A DNA stretch of 64,000 nt from Bacteroidales bacterium. GTDB lineage: Bacteria > Bacteroidota > Bacteroidia > Bacteroidales > WCHB1-69. The stretch is from contig JAFPXF010000019.1 in assembly GCA_017394765.1 (NCBI GenBank), positions 41,281 through 105,280 on the forward strand, read 5' to 3'. The position numbers were made by a program, and so were the translations under genes. Positions 8,160-16,517 of this stretch are shown piece after piece. The stretch's first letter is position 1, and the number at the start of each line of letters is the position of its first letter. The notes below the pieces were generated by a model that was not told where the DNA came from, did not search any database, and was given only the letters and a program-made list of their open reading frames with translations.

Positions 8160-10565
8160 ATGAGAAGAAAAACTCTACTCTTGCTGTTGATCATCGTGCC
8201 CCTTCTTTGCAACGTCCAAGCAATATGGGCGCAGGGGCAGCGTGTAACCCTGTCGGGCACCATACGCGATGCGTCTGACGGCGAATCCTTGATGGGGGCG
8301 TATGTCATACTCACCGACACCGCCAACCCCAACGCGACGCAGGGGTGTGTCAGCAACCAGGCGGGATTCTACTCCATCTCCGTGCCGAGAGGCACTTACA
8401 AGCTGTCTGTCAGCTACTTGTCGTACAAAACCATCGAAGAGACCTTGGTGTTGGACAAGACAGTCAACCGGGCGTTCGACCTGGAGCCCACGGCCATTGC
8501 GGGCGAGGAGGTGGTGATTCAGGGCGAGCGTACCGACCGCAACATCGCCTCAGCGGATGTGGGCCGTATGGAGATGAAGATCGAGGCCATCAAGGCGATG
8601 CCCGCGCTGATGGGCGAGGCCGACATCATCAAGTCGATACAGCTGCTGCCGGGCGTGATGTCGGGGGGCGAGGGCAACAGCGGCTACTACGTGCGCGGCG
8701 GCGGCACCGACCAGAACTTAGTGCTGCTTGACGAGGCCACCGTCTATAACACCAGCCACCTCTTCGGATTCTTCTCCATCTTCAACGCCGATGCCGTGAA
8801 GGACATCGATATGGTCAAGTCGGGAATGCCCGCCTACTACGGAGGGCGCGCCGCCTCCATACTGAATGTTTACCAAAAAGAGGGTAACCTGAAACGATTC
8901 GGGGTGGACGGAGGTATCGGGCTCATCTTCTCGCACCTCACCGTGCAGGGACCTTTAAAGAAGAACAAGGCCTCCTTCATCATCTCGGGGCGGCGCACCT
9001 ACGCCGACGCGCTCATCCAGCCCTTCCTCAAGCCCAAATCGCCCCTCAAGGGTATGGATTTCTACTTTTACGATCTCAACGCAAAGTTCAATGTCATCGT
9101 CAACGACAAGCACAGGCTCTATTTCGGCGCCTATTACGGCGGCGATGTGTATGGGTTCAAGTCGTCGTCGGGGATGACGCGTGCCACCTTCAAGTGGTAC
9201 AACGCGACGGCCTCGGCCCGCTGGAACTACATCATCAGTCCGAAGCTCTTCCTCAACACGTCCGCCACCTTCAGCTATTATGATTTCAACACGGAGATGG
9301 GAATGGACGTCTTCCAATTCAAGCTCGGGTCGGGCATTCGCGACTACGGACTGAAGAGCGAGCTGACGTGGATGCCGACGCCGAAGCACAACCTGCGTTT
9401 CGGCGTGCACGAGTTGCTGCACCAGTGCATCCCCGGACAATATGCGGTGCAAGCTGGTGAAGGGATGGATTTCGCCCTGCCCAAGGTGCAGCCCTATTTT
9501 GCCAACGAGTTGAGCATCTACGCCAACGACGAGTACGACATCTCGCGGCGCTGGAAACTCAATATGGGCCTGCGGTACACCAACTTCTGCCATATCGGCG
9601 CTTTCACCCGCTATGTGACGGACGATTTCGGCAATGTCGTCGATTCCATCCTGTACAAGCCCGGCGAAATCGTCAGCCAGTACAACAAGGTGGAGCCTCG
9701 GCTCTCGGTGCGTTTCCTCATCGACTCGATGACCTCCCTGAAGGCCTCCGCCACCCTGAACTACCAGTTCCTGCACCAGATCTCCATCGCCTCCATATCG
9801 CTGCCCACCGACGTGTGGATGCCCTGCACCGACCTGATGAAGCCGCAGACGGTGATGCAGGTCTCATTAGGGGTGTTCCGCAACTTCTACCACCACATGT
9901 TCGAGAGCTATGTGGACTTGTATTATAAAAAGATGTATAACCTGGCCGAGTACCGCGACGGGCTGGATTTCGGCGCCTTCGTGCTCAATCCCGACCAACT
10001 GTACGTGTACGGCCAAGGCTGGTCGGCCGGTGCGGAGTTCTTCTTCAAGAAGACGCGGGGCAAGATCACCGGCTTCATCGGCTACACATTGGGTTACACC
10101 CGCAGGCAGTTTGACGAACTCAACAACGGCAATCCTTACTGGGCCAAGTACGACCGCCGTCACGACGTCTCCATCAGCCTCAGCTACGAGATTCTGCGCA
10201 ACAAGCTGAGTGTCTCCGCCCTGTGGGTCTATCAAACGGGCAACACGATGACCATCCCTGTGGGGTACTACTTCTATATGGGCTCCTACATCACCGAGTT
10301 CAGCGAGCGCAACGGCTACCGGATGCCACCCTACCACCGCCTCGACCTCGCCGTGAACTGGACCATCAAGAAGACAAGCAAGTTCGAGACGGGACTCAAC
10401 TTTTCCGTCTATAACGTCTATAACCGTAAGAATCCCTTCTTCATCTATCTGGAAACCCACGCCGACATAGAGCCGGGAGAGACCAATTTCACCATAGACA
10501 ACAAGGCTTACCAGATGAGCCTGTTCCCGATTATTCCGTCGGTGACGTGGAACTTCAAGTTTTAA
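8160..10565 (+). CDS. TonB-dependent receptor with N-terminal carboxypeptidase-like regulatory domain
   Basis: An outer-membrane TonB-dependent receptor of about 801 residues. The ATG at 8160 is preferred over the adjacent TTG at 8157. It opens with a signal peptide (MRRKTLLLLLIIVPLLCN) followed by a CarboxypepD_reg-like beta domain (SGTIRDASDGESLMGAYV, roughly residues 30-115). Next come the plug (SGYYVRGGGTDQNLVLLDE, around residue 178, then GGRAASILNVY) and a C-terminal beta barrel ending in an aromatic/Phe residue (VTWNFKF). The plug-barrel organisation without a SusD partner and with a DUF4249 lipoprotein gene 77 bp downstream defines the common receptor/DUF4249 pair of Bacteroidota. The imported ligand is unknown. 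Confidence 0.94.
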   Translation: MRRKTLLLLLIIVPLLCNVQAIWAQGQRVTLSGTIRDASDGESLMGAYVILTDTANPNATQGCVSNQAGFYSISVPRGTYKLSVSYLSYKTIEETLVLDKTVNRAFDLEPTAIAGEEVVIQGERTDRNIASADVGRMEMKIEAIKAMPALMGEADIIKSIQLLPGVMSGGEGNSGYYVRGGGTDQNLVLLDEATVYNTSHLFGFFSIFNADAVKDIDMVKSGMPAYYGGRAASILNVYQKEGNLKRFGVDGGIGLIFSHLTVQGPLKKNKASFIISGRRTYADALIQPFLKPKSPLKGMDFYFYDLNAKFNVIVNDKHRLYFGAYYGGDVYGFKSSSGMTRATFKWYNATASARWNYIISPKLFLNTSATFSYYDFNTEMGMDVFQFKLGSGIRDYGLKSELTWMPTPKHNLRFGVHELLHQCIPGQYAVQAGEGMDFALPKVQPYFANELSIYANDEYDISRRWKLNMGLRYTNFCHIGAFTRYVTDDFGNVVDSILYKPGEIVSQYNKVEPRLSVRFLIDSMTSLKASATLNYQFLHQISIASISLPTDVWMPCTDLMKPQTVMQVSLGVFRNFYHHMFESYVDLYYKKMYNLAEYRDGLDFGAFVLNPDQLYVYGQGWSAGAEFFFKKTRGKITGFIGYTLGYTRRQFDELNNGNPYWAKYDRRHDVSISLSYEILRNKLSVSALWVYQTGNTMTIPVGYYFYMGSYITEFSERNGYRMPPYHRLDLAVNWTIKKTSKFETGLNFSVYNVYNRKNPFFIYLETHADIEPGETNFTIDNKAYQMSLFPIIPSVTWNFKF

Positions 10566-10610
10566 CATATTAAATTATTAAATCATTAAAATATTAAATT
10601 ATTTAAGGGG

Positions 10611-10636
10611 TTAAGAAATTAAGAAACTAAGAAATT
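10611..10636 (+). repeat. Left copy of 26-bp direct repeat flanking the DUF4249 gene
   Basis: A perfect 26-bp AT-rich direct repeat built from TTAAGAAATT / AAGAAACTAA units lies just before the DUF4249 start codon. The second copy is at 11628-11653, just after that gene's stop. Confidence 0.8.
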
Positions 10637-10642
10637 GATATT

Positions 10643-11623
10643 ATGATTGATATTGGGGTTTTGTTTGAGGTTTGGTGGAGGCGAATCCGGGTGGGGTTGC
10701 CGGTGTTGGTTACGGTGTTTGTCACGGCGCTGCTTTTCGGGGCGTGCGAGACCGAGATTGAGGTGGATTTGCCGGATTACGAGCCGAAGCTGGTCATCGA
10801 GGGCACCATCGAGAACGGACAGCCCGCCATCGTGACGTTGACACGCAGCATCCCCTACTTCGCCGATATGGATATGCAGTACATCATGAACAACCTGTTC
10901 ATCGGCAATGCATCGGTGATTGTCACCTCCTCCGACGGAGAGCGCGACTCGCTAACCTTGCAGTTCTGCCCCGACTCGCCCCTGATGATTGCCTACGTCA
11001 GTCCGACCTTGCGGGGGCGCGAGAACACCTCCTACACGCTCACGGTCAACTATGACGGCCAAGAGTACAATGCCGTGACAACCATCCCCCACACCTTCGA
11101 CCTTGACTCTGTCTGGTTCAGCTATCTTACTGAAATTCTCAACAAGGACACCATGCGCACCGTGCGTGTGCTGATGAGCGACAACGGCGCTGAGGCCAAC
11201 TACTACCGCTTCCAGATCAAAGTCAGCTGTCCCAAGTTCACCGACCGGCTATGGGTCAGCACCGTGCCGGTGGCCTTCGACGACAAGACCTTCAACGGGA
11301 TCACGTTCAACTACGAGCTGGAGCGCTATGGCATCACGATGCTGCACACCTTCGGGATGAGCGAAGCGCAGAGCCAAGCTTGCAGGCGCCTCACCTTCCG
11401 GCCCGGCGACACCGTTTATGTGAAACACAGTCTGATGGATTACAACACCTACCGCTTTATGGTTTCCGGCGGCAGCGAGGCTATCCTCGGCTCGAACCCC
11501 TTCACCAACCCCGCGCCCGTGGTCTCCAACATCGAGGGCGAGAACGTCTTAGGCGCCTGGTGCGGCTTCGCCTCCAAAATCGACAAGATATTCTGGGAGG
11601 ACACGGTGGGGTACTATAATTGA
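10643..11623 (+). CDS. DUF4249 domain-containing lipoprotein
   Basis: A 326-residue protein with a hydrophobic leader ending in LLFGAC (Cys near residue 36), a lipoprotein signal, followed by the DUF4249 opening ETEIEVDLPDYEPKLVIEGT. DUF4249 lipoproteins are usually encoded next to TonB-dependent receptors and are thought to be surface-exposed partners of them; their biochemical role is not established. Here the receptor gene lies 77 bp upstream on the same strand. The leader is longer than usual (MIDIGVLFEVWWRRIRVG before the hydrophobic core), so a later start is possible, for example a GTG or TTG near the VGLPVLVTVF segment. Confidence 0.88.
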   Translation: MIDIGVLFEVWWRRIRVGLPVLVTVFVTALLFGACETEIEVDLPDYEPKLVIEGTIENGQPAIVTLTRSIPYFADMDMQYIMNNLFIGNASVIVTSSDGERDSLTLQFCPDSPLMIAYVSPTLRGRENTSYTLTVNYDGQEYNAVTTIPHTFDLDSVWFSYLTEILNKDTMRTVRVLMSDNGAEANYYRFQIKVSCPKFTDRLWVSTVPVAFDDKTFNGITFNYELERYGITMLHTFGMSEAQSQACRRLTFRPGDTVYVKHSLMDYNTYRFMVSGGSEAILGSNPFTNPAPVVSNIEGENVLGAWCGFASKIDKIFWEDTVGYYN

Positions 11624-11627
11624 GAAA

Positions 11628-11653
11628 TTAAGAAATTAAGAAACTAAGAAATT
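11628..11653 (+). repeat. Right copy of 26-bp direct repeat flanking the DUF4249 gene
   Basis: Identical over 26 bp to 10611-10636; it starts 4 bp after the DUF4249 stop codon. Related AT-rich strings occur at about 5060-5110 and 20440-20470. Confidence 0.8.
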
Positions 11654-11672
11654 AAGTCTTAAGTATTAAATC

Positions 11673-11948
11673 TCAATCATATTCATTCTCCTCATACCAA
11701 ATGTCATAATCCAGGTCGTCCCAGTATTGATCCATACGGTTCATATCGGTTTCCGGGTCGTTTTTGGAAGTGATTATGGAATAGTCGGAGGCATTGTAGA
11801 GCCAATGTTCCATCGCCTCGCAAGAGGAGAACGACAAACCGCCTCCCGTCAGCAAGACAACGAAAAACACAAGTCTCGAATTATTTCTTTTTCTTGGGGA
11901 GTTTTTCCTGTCCGACAATATAGTGCAGTTTTTCGCCATTGTATTCAA
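11673..11948 (-). CDS. Small acidic putative lipoprotein, overlapping the 3' end of the S8 protease gene
   Basis: An open frame of up to 91 residues whose C-terminal half is very acidic (DDLDYDIWYEENEYD). A hydrophobic stretch VFFVVLLTGGG leads into LSFSSC, a plausible lipobox. The longest frame overlaps the end of the upstream protease gene by 68 bp. A GTG at 11868-11870, just past the protease stop, would give a lipoprotein of 65 residues with almost no overlap. Either start suggests translation coupled to the protease. No family was recognised; the composition and lipobox support a real gene but do not prove it. Confidence 0.5.
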   Translation of the reverse strand: MNTMAKNCTILSDRKNSPRKRNNSRLVFFVVLLTGGGLSFSSCEAMEHWLYNASDYSIITSKNDPETDMNRMDQYWDDLDYDIWYEENEYD

Positions 11949-13647
11949 TTTCCAGTTTGGTGAGCAAATAGGGAGTTTTATTTTTCAAGCGTGGCAATAC
12001 CAGTTTGTACGAAGTCGTTGTGTCTTGCAAAATCTCCATCTCAGCCAAGTCAATGGTTCTTTTTATGGTTTGTTTTTCAATGACAATGATTTTGGAAAAA
12101 GATGGAGGGCCAAGGGTGACGCCCTGTACGGAGAGACGATTGAAATCAAAAGGTTTTCCGTCTTTTGTTTCCACATGGAAGAAGAGAGTGTCGTTTTGCG
12201 TGTCAAAGGCATCGAACTCTATGCTGTACGATCTCGGCTGGGGCTGGAGAAGGTAGTTGTATGCCTTCAGGAAGTCGGGGATGCCGTAGCCGAGTGCCGT
12301 GTCGGGATGCAACGCTTGGGAGCCACTGATACGCACGGCCTCCATAATTTCGTAGTTGGACTTACTGGGGAATGCTTGCCAAAGACAGGCGACCATTCCG
12401 GCCATCAGGGGGGACGAGAATGAAGTGCCTGCGGAGGGATTCACAGTACCGTTGATACCGCCCACATAGCAACCCAGTCCCATGGCTGCCACATCGGGCT
12501 TGATACGTCCGTCGGCAGTGGGGCCCACGGAGCTGAACATGGCTTTTTGGCCTCGCGTGTTCACGGCTCCGACAGAGAGGATACCCTCGGCATCGGCGGG
12601 ACAGCCGATGTAATTCCACTTCCCTCCGCCCTCATTGCCGGCGCTGTTGCAGACGAGCATCCCTTTGGAGGCGGCGATGGTGGCGGCGCGGGAGGCGCGG
12701 CTCACCTGACCGGTGAGCGAATCGCGCGTGCGCACTTGTGTCGTATCGTCAAACTTGGTGTATCCCAACGACGAGTTCAGCACCTGGCAGCCCAAGCTGT
12801 CGGCCCACTCAAGACCCGCCACCCAGTTATCCTCCTCAACCTTATGCTCCGTACGCCCGTCCTCTGTCTGGCAGAGGTAGAACATCGCCATGGGAGCGGT
12901 GCCCACTAACTCGCCCTCCGACCAGGCGGCGATGCAAGACAGCACATTGGTGCCATGAGAGCCAGTCGTGAACGGCGACTTGCCCGGCTGCACGAAATTA
13001 CGCGCGCCCAGCAGACGATGGTCGTTGCGCAAAGCAGAAAAAAAGTGCAAGGTGTCCGCATGCAGGAACCCGGCATCCATCACCATCATCTGTACACCCT
13101 CACCCCGAAGGCCGAGACGGTGTAGCCAATGGATATTGTTCATGCGGACTTGCAAATCGCCCTTCCCATAGTCGTAGTCATCTCCCTGCACCCAAAGCGG
13201 AGGGTTGGACACCGCAGACGGCCTGGCGGCATCCATGAACAAAAAAACAGTATCAAGACATGTCTCGGCCGACTGCATGGCAATGGTGCGCTCGGCGAAT
13301 GCCACGAAAGGAAGTGCCGATATTCGAGGCAGAATGTCCTCACGTTCTGAATAGACGGTGATGCCGTTCAGCCACTTCGAGCGGGTGAGCAGGCGCATAC
13401 TGTCGTCGAGGGCCAGCACCTGGCGGATATAGGATTCATTGACGGGGATGTCGAGTTCATCAACGGGGATATGATAGCGTTGCCGCAGCTCCAGAGCCCT
13501 CGGGGAGAGCAGTTCCGCCGGGCGGGTCACGGAATAGGGCGAGCCGGCCTTGTCTTTGAACTGCACCCAATACTTGGCGGGGTGCTGGGCCATGGTGCCC
13601 CCCGCAAGCAGAAGCATCAGAAGAAGAGAAATAATCCTGCGTTTCAT
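11881..13647 (-). CDS. Secreted subtilisin-like serine peptidase (S8 family)
   Basis: A 588-residue exported protease with signal peptide MKRRIISLLLMLLLAGGTMA. The catalytic triad is complete: Asp in MVMDAGF (about residue 190), His in GSHGTNV (about 231) and Ser in GTSFSSPLMAG (about 409); the oxyanion Asn is probably in CNSAGNEGG. An inhibitor-like or linker N-terminal region of about 130 residues precedes the catalytic domain. A beta-rich C-terminal segment of about 120 residues ends in KKKK, with no recognisable T9SS sorting domain. It is probably periplasmic or surface located. The substrate is unknown. A small lipoprotein frame overlaps its 3' end. Confidence 0.94.
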   Translation of the reverse strand: MKRRIISLLLMLLLAGGTMAQHPAKYWVQFKDKAGSPYSVTRPAELLSPRALELRQRYHIPVDELDIPVNESYIRQVLALDDSMRLLTRSKWLNGITVYSEREDILPRISALPFVAFAERTIAMQSAETCLDTVFLFMDAARPSAVSNPPLWVQGDDYDYGKGDLQVRMNNIHWLHRLGLRGEGVQMMVMDAGFLHADTLHFFSALRNDHRLLGARNFVQPGKSPFTTGSHGTNVLSCIAAWSEGELVGTAPMAMFYLCQTEDGRTEHKVEEDNWVAGLEWADSLGCQVLNSSLGYTKFDDTTQVRTRDSLTGQVSRASRAATIAASKGMLVCNSAGNEGGGKWNYIGCPADAEGILSVGAVNTRGQKAMFSSVGPTADGRIKPDVAAMGLGCYVGGINGTVNPSAGTSFSSPLMAGMVACLWQAFPSKSNYEIMEAVRISGSQALHPDTALGYGIPDFLKAYNYLLQPQPRSYSIEFDAFDTQNDTLFFHVETKDGKPFDFNRLSVQGVTLGPPSFSKIIVIEKQTIKRTIDLAEMEILQDTTTSYKLVLPRLKNKTPYLLTKLEIEYNGEKLHYIVGQEKLPKKKK

Positions 13648-13703
13648 AAAATCCTGGTTTGATGCTTTTACTTATTCAATTTTTGTCAGCGGTCTGGAGG
13701 GAA

Positions 13704-15491
13704 TCAACCCTTTGCAGTGGAGTTTGCCACCACCTCCGCAATATCCATCACCTGAACGGAGGTGCCGCCGTGCTGGAAGGCTCGTTTGCACATGGGGCAG
13801 GCCGTCACCACAACATCGGGATCCGGTGCCGTGAGGTTGTCAAGGGCCTTGTCGCGAATGATTGTCTGCTGCTCCAGCGTAATGACCGTATTGCCGAGAT
13901 TCATGCCGCAACAGAGGCTGTTCTCCCGGTCGTTTTCCGTCCCCATCAGGACAGCCACAGCTTGGAGCACATTACGAGGCTCGTCGTAGATGCCGCATCC
14001 GCGTCCCAACTCACAAGGGTCGTGGTAGGTAACCTTAAGGCCGCTCTTGTTGACCTTCAATTTGCCCGTCTGAAGGAGGTGGTTGAGGTATTCCGTATGG
14101 TGATAGACGGGTATGGAGAGCTGATACTCGTTTTTAAAGGCATTGTAGCAGATCGGGCATGAGGTGATGAGTGCGGTGGCACCGGAACTGTGGATGAGTT
14201 CCGTGTTCTTGCGACGAAGTTCCGCAGCCTGCTTGTTGAAGCCTTGTTGCGCTAACGGACGACCGCAACAGATACTTCTATCCCGATCCATGTACCAATA
14301 CTTCTGCCCCACGGCTTGGAAAATACGTTCCATGGAACTGCCGATGGCAGGCGTAAGCTGCGACATGCAACCGCCGAAGTAGGCCACGCGCCCGATGGCG
14401 TTGAAGGCCTTCACTTTGTGTAGATATTGGTAGTTCCCATCGGTGTCGAGCTCGCCTTTGTCACGCGAAATACGACGGATGGACATCAGGTCGATATCCA
14501 CAGGACAATCCTCTGCACATTGGTTGCACATCAGGCAGTTTTTGCCTGCTTCCACAATGTCCTTGTGGTGCTCCAGGTTCCGCAAGTTGCGCAACAGATA
14601 GACCGACTGCACCTCCATGATGCCGAGATCCTTGTACAGGGGGCATCTGTCGATACACATGCCACAACGCGAGCAGGCACTGAGTTCAATCTTGGTATAG
14701 CCCGTCATCTTGACGCGCTCCTTGACCCCAAGCTTGCGGAAATAGATAAGGAATATCTCCGTGAAGATGTGCATATAGCGGGAGAACGGCATCAGCACGA
14801 AGAAGAGGCACAGAGCAACGGAATAGAGCGTCCAGAAAGGAAGTTCCAAGAATTGTGCCACAGACGGGCTGAAGAGGTCGCCAATGGTTTGCGTAAGGAA
14901 GCCTCCGTTGTGGTAAAGGCAGGCCGACACCGACTCGCTCAGCAGGCGCAAGGGGAAAATGCACCACAGGGAGATCCTGATGGTGTTGTCCATAAGCGTA
15001 TGTTTGGTGGCGCGGTGCATGCCGAGGAAACGGGAATGGATTTTCTTGACCCACGCCAAGGTAACGCCAGAGAGCACATACAGCAGCAGTGCGTCCATGA
15101 TGTGGGTGAAAATCAGGGCTGTCTGCGTCTCCGGAGGTGTTTGATGGAAATAGCGATAGAAGATGGCGACCCAGAAATGGAAGTTCTTGGGGGTGCCTAT
15201 GCGGCTCTCGATGGCACCGACCACAATGAGCAGAAACCATCCGAAAGCGATGCTGCGGTGCATATAGCCCAAACGCCAGTTCTTCTTGGTGATGCGCAGA
15301 TGGAGCAGGCACTCCTTGAACATCTCCCAAACAGCGGGCAGGAACTTCCTGGTAAAGATATTTTTCCGGATGACGGCACGTTGGAATCGGTCAAATTGGC
15401 GTATCCAGCGCACGAATTTATAAATACATACCGCAAAAAGGGCGTAGGCACCCAGCACAAACGGCAACACGAAAGGATGAAAGTTCTCCAT
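13704..15491 (-). CDS. Membrane-bound HdrD-like Fe-S oxidoreductase with N-terminal cytochrome b-like membrane domain
   Basis: A 595-residue protein. The first ~230 residues contain about five hydrophobic helices with histidines, resembling the NarI/DsrM-type b-heme membrane domain. Two [4Fe-4S] motifs follow (CSRCGMCIDRCP and CLMCNQCAEDCP). Then come two cysteine-rich CCG domains (ICCGRPL...TSCPICYNAF and SLCCGMNLG...TACPMCKRAF), as in HdrD, GlpC and DsrK. This layout matches proteins proposed to pass electrons between soluble carriers such as EtfAB and membrane quinones, but the partner here is inferred. It overlaps the preceding HdrC-like gene by one base (TAATG), so the two are translationally coupled. 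Confidence 0.88.
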   Translation of the reverse strand: MENFHPFVLPFVLGAYALFAVCIYKFVRWIRQFDRFQRAVIRKNIFTRKFLPAVWEMFKECLLHLRITKKNWRLGYMHRSIAFGWFLLIVVGAIESRIGTPKNFHFWVAIFYRYFHQTPPETQTALIFTHIMDALLLYVLSGVTLAWVKKIHSRFLGMHRATKHTLMDNTIRISLWCIFPLRLLSESVSACLYHNGGFLTQTIGDLFSPSVAQFLELPFWTLYSVALCLFFVLMPFSRYMHIFTEIFLIYFRKLGVKERVKMTGYTKIELSACSRCGMCIDRCPLYKDLGIMEVQSVYLLRNLRNLEHHKDIVEAGKNCLMCNQCAEDCPVDIDLMSIRRISRDKGELDTDGNYQYLHKVKAFNAIGRVAYFGGCMSQLTPAIGSSMERIFQAVGQKYWYMDRDRSICCGRPLAQQGFNKQAAELRRKNTELIHSSGATALITSCPICYNAFKNEYQLSIPVYHHTEYLNHLLQTGKLKVNKSGLKVTYHDPCELGRGCGIYDEPRNVLQAVAVLMGTENDRENSLCCGMNLGNTVITLEQQTIIRDKALDNLTAPDPDVVVTACPMCKRAFQHGGTSVQVMDIAEVVANSTAKG

Positions 15492-15835
15492 TATGCTAAG
15501 ATTTCAGTGGTGTTTGACAAAATCTGGCGCATGTTGATAATCAAGGATCGGAGATTGACACCCCGGGGACAGACGAGCGTACACTTGCCGCAAAGCATGC
15601 ATTTCTGAAGTTCTTCTTCCAAACGGTCATACTGGCCGCGTTTGAAATACAGATGCGTTTTGCGGATATTGAAATCGGTGAACTGACGAGCCGAGCAGGA
15701 GGCCGTGCAGCCGCCGCAGCTTATGCAGCGCTTGTAGGACGGCACGGCTTCGAGAAGCTGTTCCGCCTTCCGCATATCCGCCTGCGAAAGGTTTATGGTT
15801 CGTGCTTTTTTGAGGAAAAATCCAAAATCTGCCAT
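15491..15835 (-). CDS. HdrC-like 4Fe-4S dicluster protein (short)
   Basis: A 114-residue protein with two cysteine motifs, CISCGGCTASCSA and CMLCGKCTLVCPRG, typical of the HdrC ferredoxin-like subunit that feeds electrons to an HdrD/HdrB-type partner. The cytoplasmic location is inferred from the absence of a signal peptide. Its stop overlaps the start of the membrane HdrD-like gene, indicating a complex. It lies 71 bp after the longer HdrC-like gene. Confidence 0.88.
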   Translation of the reverse strand: MADFGFFLKKARTINLSQADMRKAEQLLEAVPSYKRCISCGGCTASCSARQFTDFNIRKTHLYFKRGQYDRLEEELQKCMLCGKCTLVCPRGVNLRSLIINMRQILSNTTEILA

Positions 15836-15906
15836 TTGAATAGTTCTTGAACGTTGGAGGCTAATGGCTCCGAATATTTTTGTTTTAAAATGGTACTATG
15901 AAAATA

Positions 15907-16515
15907 TCACTCTTTGCCGAGTACTTGTTCGCGCAGTTCCATACCGCTGGTGACCTCAAAGATCTTGCGCACCTCGGCCATGTCTTCGTGGGGGATGTCG
16001 CGCAGGGCGCCGGCTCCCTTGCCGTGGTAATTGGCACCGAACTTGGGGGCTACCTCCTTGATGTTCTTGATATACCATTCCCAAACGGGCCCTTGCTCCA
16101 CATGCTTGGAGGGTATGACCTTGTCGGGGTGGACACAATAACCTATTTCAAGGATATTGCCCTCAATCTCGCGCATCAGCTGGATTTGCTGGCGTCCCAT
16201 TTCGCTGTCTTTGAAATAGCCAAACTGTTGGGAAAGTTTGCGCAGCACGTTAATGATTTCGCCGGGGGCGTTGCCTCGCGGGCAACGAGGCTTGCACGAC
16301 ATACATTGGCCGCAATACCAAATGGTGTCGGTACGGAGCAATTTCTCGACTGCGGCTTCATCGCCACGCTGCACGGTGTCGCAAATGCGGCGCGGATCAT
16401 AGTCATAGAACTCCGCCGCCGGACAAACCGCCGTACACATGCCGCAATTCATGCAGGCCTTCAAAGCCTCCTGATAGCGGACATCCTGTTTAATCAGATT
16501 TACAAGATTACCCAT
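15907..16515 (-). CDS. HdrC-like 4Fe-4S dicluster protein (long)
   Basis: A 202-residue protein with the HdrC arrangement of two [4Fe-4S] motifs: CMNCGMCTAVCPA near residue 21 and CGQCMSCKPRCPRG near residue 68. The C-terminal extension of about 110 residues has no recognised motif apart from ELREQVLGKE at the end. It is the second gene of an apparent operon, VOC / HdrC / HdrC / HdrD-membrane, and its start follows the VOC stop by 2 bp. Having two HdrC-like subunits with one HdrD-like subunit is unusual. Confidence 0.88.
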   Translation of the reverse strand: MGNLVNLIKQDVRYQEALKACMNCGMCTAVCPAAEFYDYDPRRICDTVQRGDEAAVEKLLRTDTIWYCGQCMSCKPRCPRGNAPGEIINVLRKLSQQFGYFKDSEMGRQQIQLMREIEGNILEIGYCVHPDKVIPSKHVEQGPVWEWYIKNIKEVAPKFGANYHGKGAGALRDIPHEDMAEVRKIFEVTSGMELREQVLGKE

Positions 16516-16517
16516 GG

